A DNA stretch of 20,241 nucleotides from Chloroflexota bacterium (lineage in GTDB: Bacteria > Chloroflexota > Anaerolineae > B4-G1). Positions 14,501 through 20,241 of this stretch are shown here, piece by piece. The stretch covers positions 1 to 20,241 of the forward strand of contig JAAEPW010000410.1 of the NCBI GenBank assembly GCA_024232355.1. Direction: 5' to 3'. Position numbers and translations under genes: made by a program. The number at the start of each line of letters is the position of its first letter. Position 1 is the stretch's first letter. The notes beneath the pieces are model-generated. The model was not told the origin of the DNA. It was given only the letters and a program-made list of their open reading frames with translations, and did not search any database.

Positions 14501-16375
14501 AGTGTTGGTCACAGCCACCTCGACAGAGCGGGTCACTAGTGATAAAGCACTCAGGCTATCTTGTACCTGCAAACTAATCATTTTGATCCCCGGAGTGGTA
14601 TAGGTGTGCGTGGCGCTGATAGTGGCACTCCAGCCAGTGTCCCAACTGCTGTCACTGTCCCAATCCCAGCGAAACTCGAGTGATTGACTTTCCAGATCAC
14701 GGCTAGCACTGGCATCGACGCTAAAGGCTGTATTGGTGTGGGCCAACGCGGGCGTGGCCGAAAATGCAGCCAGTGGAGCAGTATTTGAAACTGGACTGCT
14801 GCTGATGGTCATTGTGATTTCGGCATAGCTACGCTCAATGTTGCCGACATCATTCTGGGCACGGGCTTGGACAGTGTAGTCGCCGTTGGGCAAAAGAGGC
14901 AGGGTCAATACATAATTCTCCTGGGCACTGTCAAAGGCGCCGTCAGTGGGCAAGGCCGGGAGCCAGGTCAATCCGTTCAGGCGCACCTCGACCCCGGCAA
15001 TGGTGTTGAGCGAAATATCGTTGCCAGAGCCGAGCAACGGTATCACACTGGCCTGGCCTGTGATCTCGATGGTTACGCCAACGGTGGAGGTGTAAAGGGT
15101 AGTGTTGGGAAAGGTGTCGCGGATGTTTAAAACGCCATCGCCATCGTCATCGTACCAGCCCATAGCCCCACGGGTATACGGGCCGATTTTATAGCCGCTC
15201 CTGTTCATAATGTTGCCCAGGCCCTCGCCGTTGCCATTAAAAAAGCCAGGGCCAGAACCGGTGCCAGGGCCGGCCGAGTTCGCATTGACCGCCTGTAAAT
15301 AGCCATATCGACCAGTAGGGCTGCGACAGGCATCGGGACAATACTCATCCATGGCGCCAAAGATGTGACCGGTTTCGTGGGCAGCGACATAGCCACTACG
15401 CAGATCACAATCAAAGATAGTCGTGATTGGGCCGTGCAGATAGGCACTGGCCCGCCCGCAACTGCCCGAGTCATCTTTGGCCTGAATCATATAGACCCAA
15501 TCAGAGTCATATGTGTCGCGCAGATCATTGAGGTAATCGCGGATGTTGGTAAAGGAACTGGTGCTGGTGTAGCCCAGGGTGGACATAAAGCTGTTGATGA
15601 CGCTGCTGTCAAAGTTACTATGGCTCTCTGCTTCATAGTCCGACTCGACCGTGTAACTCACGCCTCCGGTGGGAGGGACATCGGCCCAAACGTAGACAAA
15701 AGTAATGTTGGCGTTGGGTTCAGCCTGCGCCCATTTATCGAGGCCCGACACAGTAGTGTTTTGCACGGTGGTCACTTCACCAACCGTCCAATCTTGGGTG
15801 CTGGGTTCGGCTACCCCGTTGCTTTCGGGAAGTACGGCTGCCACAATAATGTCACCAAGCATATAGCGGCTGGTATCATAATAGTCTGCTCCAAAGGCCA
15901 AGTTCGCTTTCGAAAGATCGTCCTTGGCCAGAGAAAGGACATTAGGCGGCAGATCAGGGGCAATCAAGACATCATCACTGAATGGCTCGCTTGGCCGGAG
16001 ATCGAGGTCCAATGGCAAGCTATGAAAAACGTCATTCCAGATAGAGACAGGCAAATTGGGGTGGGTCTTGGTCGCGACAGTCACCGGCTCAAAGGTAATG
16101 GTGGTGATTTGAGACAGAGGACGGAGTCGATTGGCCTGATCGGGAGTCAGCCGGGCGATAAGGGCATTAGGAGGAAAGATATGCCCGACCCGACCGCCAG
16201 CCTGCTCGACCTGCCGACGCACGGCTTGCAGATCGGCGTAATCGCCTGCTACTATAATCAAGGCCGGAGCCGGATCGGAGGCATAAGCCGGGTGGGGCAA
16301 GGCAAAAGCCAGTCCCAATCCCAGCAGGATAGTCAGGGCCAAGAGTCGATAACGGTGAGTTGAGTTTTGATTCAT
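11501..16375 (-). CDS. Giant secreted zincin-type metallopeptidase with PKD and InlB-type repeats
   Basis: A 1624-residue exported protein. Residues 1-32 are a signal peptide ending PAYAS. Residues ~35-105 resemble a peptidase prodomain (inhibitor I9-like: GGRVGHIFPPNALIARLTPD). The peptidase domain carries HETGHIFGAMDEY at His333-Tyr345, an HExxHxxGxxD zinc site with Glu334 as catalytic base and Asp343 as probable third ligand. Three PKD domains follow (about 530-835; WDWDSDSSWDTGW-type motifs), then a beta-sandwich region (840-1145), six InlB-type repeats (about 1148-1605; GWSGAL and ITATF signatures), and the tail YNIYLPLVLRNQ. The ATG has AAGGAG 8 nt upstream and a consensus promoter. It probably degrades extracellular proteins while bound at the cell surface or to glycans; the target is unknown. 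Repeat 4 has an 18-nt palindromic in-frame insertion. Confidence 0.85.
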   Translation of the reverse strand: MNQNSTHRYRLLALTILLGLGLAFALPHPAYASDPAPALIIVAGDYADLQAVRRQVEQAGGRVGHIFPPNALIARLTPDQANRLRPLSQITTITFEPVTVATKTHPNLPVSIWNDVFHSLPLDLDLRPSEPFSDDVLIAPDLPPNVLSLAKDDLSKANLAFGADYYDTSRYMLGDIIVAAVLPESNGVAEPSTQDWTVGEVTTVQNTTVSGLDKWAQAEPNANITFVYVWADVPPTGGVSYTVESDYEAESHSNFDSSVINSFMSTLGYTSTSSFTNIRDYLNDLRDTYDSDWVYMIQAKDDSGSCGRASAYLHGPITTIFDCDLRSGYVAAHETGHIFGAMDEYCPDACRSPTGRYGYLQAVNANSAGPGTGSGPGFFNGNGEGLGNIMNRSGYKIGPYTRGAMGWYDDDGDGVLNIRDTFPNTTLYTSTVGVTIEITGQASVIPLLGSGNDISLNTIAGVEVRLNGLTWLPALPTDGAFDSAQENYVLTLPLLPNGDYTVQARAQNDVGNIERSYAEITMTISSSPVSNTAPLAAFSATPALAHTNTAFSVDASASRDLESQSLEFRWDWDSDSSWDTGWSATISATHTYTTPGIKMISLQVQDSLSALSLVTRSVEVAVTNTTPVAGFVIVDGARRFGTISPTFTFDATTSRDGETTLADLEFRWDFDGNGSWDTGWATAANQVVSHTFTLDSQGKSDGLPRSDHWPTTLQVRDGDGATAQTTNHIWANPYNHWPVATRLFSETVVHTAAPLPIDFAAIMDSDIGTSWDGLLKYRFDWDSDGNWDTHYSSSSTWANYQHTEPGDYLVTMEVRDRFLAIDRISQTISIVEPPNLQITDKLEATTFVSQNVSQTLVLTNSGQYTLTYATSETLLGVPITYTVVDNITGPLTYEWVQSWPDSYYPTLSDFVSTTIGRDADDEGYVGPIELGLPFPFYGEVYTEVYLAANGYLSFEPPPADFGSGTIPAGASPNGLISAFWADLNLSIIATEWPTDGMGSMAYNSQTESGAFVAEYSSVGLVTEPGWNGNTFEIVLQPDGSILLQYSSIYHTPTGPTGIENIDGSQGVTYTGSLTNNLAIAFIPDQDDIPWLNLSMESGEIRGKSSELVTANFDATGLMAGTYSGRLLVSTNDPDSPLVNVPVTFTVDAMDLVVSKDGNGTGQVNGDPAGIACGLTCTLTVEQNIAITLTAVADPGSAFAGWAGACSGIGNCVVTMTETKSVTATFDLLPTYTLAVNIVGSGSVMREPVGTLLPPSWLYRQGTVVTLTATPNLGWYLSGWSGALEGTTSSITLTMDADKAITATFDQLTHTLTVNTAGDGTGTVDLDPPDGIYDHGTSVTLTAGPAPGSYFGGWTGDLISANSLEILVMDADKDITVTFRTVPPVTYTLTIAVAGSGNGTVTPTVGTHTYTLGEIVILTATAAPNSEFVGWLGALNSTTSPITLTMTCHSEMACDKTITATFDLLTHTLTINIEGDGSGTVDLDPADGIYNHGTGITLTAVPALGSYFGGWMGDLVSANNPDTLVMDEDKEITATFSTEAPVTHTLTVLIVGSGTVDPAGGTYISRTMLSLSATPDPGWQFEGWSDDVISTSNPISVTMTGDMTVTATFEQTGYNIYLPLVLRNQ
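11546..12933 (-). repeat. Array of six InlB-type (Bacterial_repeat-like) protein repeats
   Basis: Six units of about 70-80 residues, each starting HTLTV/YTLTV, with a GTVDLDPxxG-type turn, a GSYFGGW or GWQFEGW core and ending ITATF. Repeats 3 and 5 are the closest pair. Neighbouring units share long stretches of DNA identity, so the array probably evolves by unequal crossing-over, and it produces long but meaningless antisense frames. Confidence 0.8.
12020..12037. repeat. 18-bp palindromic insertion within InlB repeat 4
   Basis: TGCCATTTCCGAATGGCA has 7-bp arms around TCCG. The equivalent position in the neighbouring repeat at about 12481-12501 lacks exactly 18 nt, so the insertion keeps the frame and adds six residues (TMTCHSEMACDKTITATF instead of a TMDADKxITATF-type sequence). 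Confidence 0.7.
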
Positions 16376-16383
16376 TGATTGTT

Positions 16384-16389
16384 CTCCTT
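16384..16389 (-). promoter_or_regulatory. Ribosome binding site of the zincin gene
   Basis: AAGGAG on the minus strand with 8 nt to ATG 16375; it fixes the start ahead of the signal peptide. Confidence 0.8.
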
Positions 16390-16400
16390 GATTCTTATGT

Positions 16401-16811
16401 TCAATTTAATTTTCTAGCACAAAAGGGATTATACTTGCGCACATAGTTTGCTGTCAAGCCAGACAAATCAAAGTGACATTGTTCAGTATTGGTTGCCACA
16501 AAGTGAATGTGGTCACCAAAAGGTACACAATGGTTGGGTAGTTTCCTGATCACCAGCGGAAGATAGATGGTGTACCCGCTCTGCACAAAAGTAGCCGTGA
16601 CCGTCATATCCCGCGTCATCGTGATGCTGATCGGGTTGGTCGTGCTGATCACGTCGCTGCTGCACTCTACAAACTGGGAATCGGTGTCAACCGTAGCCGT
16701 CAGCGTGACGACCGTGTTCAACTCGTAGCCGTGCTGCTCTTCGCCTGGCGTCACCGTGCCGCTGCTGAGGGTATAGATGGCGGTTCCGGTGCGGACCGGG
16801 CGTCCATACAC
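16401..16811 (-). pseudogene. Decayed 3' fragment of an InlB-repeat/IYLPLV-tail gene
   Basis: The frame holds one InlB-type repeat (SSGTVTPGEEQHGYELNTVV to ITMTRDMTVTATF) and the tail SGYTIYLPLVIRK, closely matching the ends of the proteins at 11501 and 18881. The repeat core Trp is replaced by Cys (VECSSDV instead of GWSDDV). The stop codon expected right after the tail is lost, so the frame reads on for about 45 codons through the promoter of the zincin gene. No signal peptide or peptidase domain precedes it, and the 5' edge dissolves into REP-like sequence. The homologous part is about 16540-16790. Best read as the relic of a tandem duplicate. Confidence 0.7.
16428..16457 (-). promoter_or_regulatory. 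Consensus sigma-70 promoter of the zincin gene
   Basis: On the minus strand TTGACA (16457-16452) and TATAAT (16433-16428) are both perfect consensus hexamers, 18 bp apart. The predicted start near 16421 gives a leader of about 46 nt. The promoter lies inside the read-through tail of the upstream gene fragment. Confidence 0.8.
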
Positions 16812-17197
16812 ATCAAGTTGAGGGAAAACGAGTTTGCTGGGGCATAAAGTGCCCCGGCTACGGAACAGCGCCCCATAAATGGGACTGAAATCAGCTTCCG
16901 CCTAGCCTGATTTATCGGGCCTTGCTCTGTAGCCCGGCGACCCCATCGTCTGCGACGAGCATTATCGCCGGGCGGCTGTGGTCAGCAAGTGACACCAACG
17001 TTAGCACCAGGTGTGCAGGGAGCGCGGCCCCTGTACACAATCAAAAGAGCATCCCGATATCCAGCTCAACCCTCTATTGGATCATCAGAATGCTCTTTAT
17101 CCCGCCGCGTAACCATATCGTCGCTGGTCTTGCCGATATTCTCGGCATTGACGAGTTCGCCTCTTGATCTATGCGCTTGTCCGCTTTGACGTTCGCC
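16812..17197. other. Gene-free region with REP-like hairpins
   Basis: About 385 bases between the gene fragment and the M23 gene. The left part holds the hairpin cluster at 16839-16973. The right part (16974-17197) shows short frames on both strands with no family resemblance or ribosome binding site. I see no terminator for the M23 gene with a clear T-tract. Confidence 0.5.
16839..16973. repeat. Cluster of REP-like palindromes
   Basis: Three hairpins follow each other: GGGGC/GCCCC around ATAAAGT (16839-16855); CCCATAAATGGG (16872-16883); and GCCCGGCGA (16932-16940) with TCGCCGGGC (16965-16973). The last encloses an inner TCGTC/GACGA stem. A further GATTTATCGGGC piece overlaps at about 16909-16920. 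The shared GGGC and ATAAAT modules suggest fragments of one repeat family rather than unrelated hairpins. Confidence 0.6.
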
Positions 17198-18163
17198 CTA
17201 ATCAGCAGTGAACACGGTGTTTCGTGCCAGGAATCTACCGTCAAACCGTATAGCCACTGCCTCTCCATCCAACGCGCCGCCCGGGCTTGCACCTGTTGCT
17301 GCGTGGATGTGAAGATGTGGCTCGCTAGTATTTCCCGAGTTGCCTACCTTGCCCACTGGCTCCCCGTCCATCACTGTGTCACCCTCTTCTAGCAACACGC
17401 TGCCCTTTATGAGATGCGCCAGAAGGACTTTTATGCCATGACAGGCAATGACAACGTGATTGCCGGCAGGGTCATCAGAATTGGAAGGCGGTCCCGGCTC
17501 AATGTCGGGCAGGCCATCGATAGCCGCAGTGATTGTGCCCGAGCATGGACTGTAGACCGTGTCTCCAAATATGGCATAGTCATCCAACTCTTTTGGTGAT
17601 ATGCCGTTGGCGCGCGCGCCAAGCGGGTCGAGTTTTCCGATGTCGAGAGCATATCTCTGGGTAGTACTGGAATAGTGTCCGTTCAGGGCTTGGGCATTTC
17701 CGCCATTTGAAACGTAGAATGTGCCATCTTTCAGGGGGAACGATAGTGCGACTGAATCGCCGTCATAGAAATAGCCTCGAGCCGCACTGGTGACCATAAA
17801 AGAAAAGATAACCAGGATGAATACGTAGCCGGCTATGTACGCCCACTTGGCCCTGTCGCCCCCAACGTATGGGGGCGCATCCTTGGCATTGCGCCGGTAA
17901 GACAGAAACGAGGTTATAGTCAGTAAGAGAACCAACCCGGATCTGAAATAGTAACTGAACCAGTCCCATCTACCTATCAGGATGATGAACAGTAGGATAG
18001 AAGAGACGATAAGCAACTTTAGAAGCCAATCGAGCTTGCTTTCAGATCTCCCCCACCAAAGCCAAATCAGGAATCCGATGGGCGTAATCAGGAGGATTAG
18101 AATCTGGATGAGTATTATTATGAATGGCATAGGCACATCTTTTATCGACCGCTCTAGACCCAT
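17198..18163 (-). CDS. Membrane-anchored M23/LytM-type peptidase
   Basis: A 321-residue protein. The N-terminal 125 residues contain about four hydrophobic segments; the C-terminal half is an extracytoplasmic M23 domain. Visible zinc-site elements are NGHYSSTTQRYALDIG (His163, Asp174), LLAHL (His250) and the HxH motif EPHLHIH (His283, His285), plus GNSGNTSEPH. The classic HxGxD motif is replaced by QRYALD, as I recall for an M23 branch in which an NxHY His lies nine to eleven residues earlier, so activity is probable but not certain. Family role: cutting peptidoglycan cross-links, or acting as a LytM regulator. ATG 18163 starts 6 nt after the stop of the DUF6790-like gene, so the two form an operon; TTG 18166 is an alternative start. 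The ribosome binding site is weak, fitting translational coupling. Confidence 0.8.
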   Translation of the reverse strand: MGLERSIKDVPMPFIIILIQILILLITPIGFLIWLWWGRSESKLDWLLKLLIVSSILLFIILIGRWDWFSYYFRSGLVLLLTITSFLSYRRNAKDAPPYVGGDRAKWAYIAGYVFILVIFSFMVTSAARGYFYDGDSVALSFPLKDGTFYVSNGGNAQALNGHYSSTTQRYALDIGKLDPLGARANGISPKELDDYAIFGDTVYSPCSGTITAAIDGLPDIEPGPPSNSDDPAGNHVVIACHGIKVLLAHLIKGSVLLEEGDTVMDGEPVGKVGNSGNTSEPHLHIHAATGASPGGALDGEAVAIRFDGRFLARNTVFTAD

Positions 18164-18169
18164 CAAGCT

Positions 18170-18688
18170 CTAGCCGTGTTTTCTTCCATCCGGTTCGCTA
18201 TATCGCTTTGTCATCCAAAGCAAAAAGAAATAGATTAGAGGCAAGATAAAGTCCATATAAAGCGTAAGCCCCGCGTTGCCCGATGCCAGGTTTTGATGCT
18301 GGGCAAGGTCAATTACGTGTGTTATACCCGCGATCCAAAGGAAAGCGGTTTTGGCAATCACATAAGGCAGCCAAAAGTCCCGCCGCCAGAAACATAAATA
18401 GCCAATCAAGCCTATCGCCAGATTTGCTCCGGCAACTTCTTTTTGAAATGGATTGCCCGCGGGCCAGCCTATAGAATTTGCCACCATGTCTGAATAGAAG
18501 AAATGCATAACAAACGAGGTGATGCTGGAAAAACCACCAATTCCGAAAACAGTCATGGTAATGACATGAAAAACCTTTCCAGGCGTTCGTTCTTCAAGGC
18601 GCGAGATGATTACCCAAGAAGTAATAATGATCCCTAGCCAAACTGAACCAAAACGGAACAAATCTGATGCAAAAAATGAATCACTCAC
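18170..18688 (-). CDS. DUF6790-like integral membrane protein
   Basis: A 172-residue protein with about four to five membrane spans. The signature MVANSIGWPAGNPFQKEVAG, followed by ANLAIGLIGYLCFW, matches my recollection of the DUF6790 family, whose function is unknown. Conserved polar residues in the spans include His62 and His63-type positions (FVMHFF) and a THVIDLAQHQ segment. The start is GTG 18688 with a strong AGGAGG (18694-18699) 5 nt upstream. It is the promoter-proximal gene of a pair with the M23 protein, so it may share a cell-envelope task, but nothing in the sequence shows a reaction. Alternative: an uncharacterised small transporter-like protein. Confidence 0.72.
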   Translation of the reverse strand: MSDSFFASDLFRFGSVWLGIIITSWVIISRLEERTPGKVFHVITMTVFGIGGFSSITSFVMHFFYSDMVANSIGWPAGNPFQKEVAGANLAIGLIGYLCFWRRDFWLPYVIAKTAFLWIAGITHVIDLAQHQNLASGNAGLTLYMDFILPLIYFFLLWMTKRYSEPDGRKHG

Positions 18689-18693
18689 TTTTT

Positions 18694-18699
18694 CCTCCT
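18694..18699 (-). promoter_or_regulatory. Ribosome binding site for the DUF6790-like gene
   Basis: AGGAGG on the minus strand, 5 nt before GTG 18688. It decides a GTG start for this gene. Confidence 0.8.
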
Positions 18700-18768
18700 A
18701 TAGCGCCATGATAAGGATGTGAGTACTATTTCCGTGAGCCGGATATTTGCCACACCCATAGGCAAAAA

Positions 18769-18797
18769 ACTATACATCAAGCGCTGTCAAAAGTCAA
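18769..18797 (-). promoter_or_regulatory. Sigma-70 promoter for the DUF6790/M23 operon
   Basis: On the minus strand TTGACT (18797-18792) and TATAGT (18774-18769) are separated by 17 bp. The predicted start near 18762 leaves a leader of about 74 nt. A second TTGACA overlaps the spacer but has no suitably placed -10. Confidence 0.7.
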
Positions 18798-18824
18798 ACC
18801 CACAACTACCAAACAAGCTCTCCT

Positions 18825-18863
18825 AATACAAACAAACGCCCCGGCGCAAAAAACACACCGGGG
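18825..18863 (-). terminator. Probable intrinsic terminator of the InlB-repeat gene
   Basis: Read on the minus strand, CCCCGG (18863-18858) and CCGGGG (18844-18839) form a short GC-only stem around a 13-nt U-rich loop, followed by CGTTTGTTTGT. It starts about 18 bases after the stop codon at 18881 and separates that gene from the DUF6790/M23 promoter. Confidence 0.65.
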
Positions 18864-18880
18864 AGTCCTACAAACCCAGT

Positions 18881-20241
18881 CTACCTGTTCCTGAGCACCA
18901 GCGGTAAATAAATCCTATACCCACCCTGCTCAAAAGTAGCTGTGACGCTCACGTCCCCCGTCATCGTGACATTGACCGGGTTGCTCGCTGATCACGCCGC
19001 CGCTCCAGCCCGCGAACTGCCACCCCGCATCCGGCGTGGCGCGCAGGTTGAGCACGGTGCCAGAGATGTACGTTCCGCCCGCCGGGTCCACCGTGCCGCT
19101 GCCGACTGTTTGTACGGTCAGAGTGTAGGTGACGGGCGGCTCGGTGCCAAAGGTGGCGGTGACTTGCTTGTTGCCATCCATCACGAGGGTTTCTATGCTA
19201 TCGGCGGTGAGCAGATCGCCTGTCCAGCCGCCAAAGTAAGAGCCGGGGTTGGCTGTGGCGGTCAGGGTGACGCCGGTACCGTGATCGTAGACGCCGCCTG
19301 CCGGGACGAGGTCTACTGTGCCCGTGCCGTTGCCTGTGGTGGTGACGGTGAGTGTGTAGGTCAACAGGTCAAAGGCGGCGGTGACGGTCATATCCCGCGT
19401 CATTGTGATCGTGTCCGGGCTGACTGTGCCCGTCAAGTCGCCGCTCCAGCGGATGAACTCGTAGCCGTCCGCCGGATTGGCCGTCAACTCGACCGGGGTG
19501 TTCTCGTCGTACACCAGGCCGGGCGGGTTCGGCGTCACCGTTCCGCCCAGTGTGGGGCTGATGATCACCGTCAGGGTGTATGTGGGCACGGCGACAGTTT
19601 CAAAGTGGGCCGTGATGGTCATATCCTGCGTCATAATGATAGCGCCAAGGAAGGCTGTACCCATCAAGTCGCCGCTCCAGCGGATAAGCTCATAGCCCTC
19701 CGCTGGGATGGCCGTCAACTCGACCAGGGTGTTCTCCGTGTACACCCCGCCGGGCGGGTCCAGCGTCACACTCCCGCCCAATGTGGGGCTGATGCGTACC
19801 GTCAGTGTGTACAGTGGTCGGATGATAAACGTCGCCCCTGGACTAGCATAGTTGCTGGCATTGCCCACGGCATCGTGAGCCTTCACCGTCCAGGTGTATG
19901 GGCCGGTTTCCAGATCAACCACAGGTGTAAACACAGAAGTGGTTGTCGTGACCACTTTTGGCACTGCACTGTTGCTGTCACTGATCAACAGCGTGTAGCT
20001 CACGACCCCGCTCTGGGAATCGGCAGCATCAGTCCAGTCAAAAGTGGGTCGGACATTGGTAATTTCGCCGGTGGGCGCAATCAGGGTCACGCCAGAGATG
20101 TCGGGAGGGGGTGGTATCATCGATGGTGGTAAAGGACGCGCTGGCCTGATATGTATCAAGACTTCACTAGCGTATACCCCCTCCTCAATTTGACAAAATC
20201 GGGGGATTGCAAGTCTAAGCGGCAGGGTTCTCAACTTCAAA
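18881..20241 (-). pseudogene. InlB-repeat secreted protein, 5'-truncated by the window edge, with a 2-nt frameshift
   Basis: The frame is open to the window edge, so the N-terminus is missing. From there: a short PP-rich linker; an Ig/fibronectin III-like domain (FDWTDAADSQSGVVSYTLLI to YTWTVKAHDAVGN); and four InlB-type repeats, each YTLTV to ATF. In the main frame the last repeat derails after GWSGGVIS and stops at 18930. A shift between 18986 and 18987 restores SNPVNVTMTGDVSVTATFEQ and then GGYRIYLPLVLRNR with a stop at 18881-18883. Comparison with the zincin gene, which reads ATCAGCACGAGCAAT where this one has ATCAGCGAGCAAC, shows that two bases are missing. This is either a real inactivating deletion or an assembly error. 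The intact protein would be exported and carry the same tail as the zincin; any catalytic domain lies outside the window. Confidence 0.78.
18905..19815 (-). repeat. Array of four InlB-type protein repeats
   Basis: Four units of about 70-80 residues. The first two (ISPTLGGSVTLDPPGG and ISPTLGGTVTPNPPG) form one close pair; the third and fourth match repeats 5 and 6 of the zincin protein, even at DNA level. The order of the terminal units is thus conserved between the two genes. Confidence 0.78.

Noticed and set aside
15365..16363. Plus-strand frame of 332 codons
   Set aside because: Antisense to the signal peptide and zincin domain, which carry HETGH and a strong Shine-Dalgarno and promoter.
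16922..17292. Short frames on both strands as a small gene
   Set aside because: No ribosome binding site or family likeness; they overlap REP-like hairpins or the end of the M23 gene.
18942..20132. Plus-strand frame of 396 codons
   Set aside because: Antisense shadow of the InlB-type repeats; the same kind of shadow appears opposite the repeats of the zincin gene.

Overview
The window looks like bacterial chromosome from an uncultured or environmental Chloroflexota (Anaerolineae/Caldilineae-like) organism. This is an inference from protein style: Thr/Pro-rich linkers after a signal anchor, very large secreted proteins with PKD and InlB-type repeats, and a recurring C-terminal tail ending in IYLPLVLRN. 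No rRNA or other marker gene is present, so the assignment is tentative. I saw no tRNA, rRNA or CRISPR array.

Left part (1-3381): a mostly non-coding AT-rich stretch with a doubtful small reading frame, an AlkZ-related DNA-binding/glycosylase-like gene (812-1693), another gene-poor gap, and an orphan sugar-type ABC solute-binding lipoprotein (2146-3381) with no permease genes beside it.

Centre-left (3430-7984): a GC-rich two-gene operon with a textbook extended -10 promoter and a strong hairpin terminator. It encodes an exosortase fused to an EpsI-like domain (XrtO type) and, translationally coupled to it, a polytopic VIT/VWA protein ending in a PEP-CTERM signal. It reads as a self-contained sorting enzyme plus dedicated substrate. 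Downstream lies a 143-bp MITE-like element with perfect 13-bp terminal inverted repeats and a 10-bp target duplication.

Centre (8417-11500): a minus-strand pair made of a membrane-anchored trypsin-like peptidase and a GH99-like glycosidase, driven by one recognisable promoter; then a decayed transposase with two frameshifts and copies of a short dispersed repeat, and a near-perfect hairpin.

Right part (11501-20241, all minus strand): a 1624-residue secreted zincin with PKD domains, six InlB-type repeats and the IYLPLVLRN tail, expressed from a consensus promoter; a decayed fragment of a related gene immediately upstream; a cluster of REP-like hairpins; a two-gene operon (DUF6790-like membrane protein and a membrane-anchored M23/LytM protein); and the 3' part of a second InlB-repeat protein, broken by a 2-nt frameshift just before the same C-terminal tail. 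Most gene products here act at or outside the cell surface.
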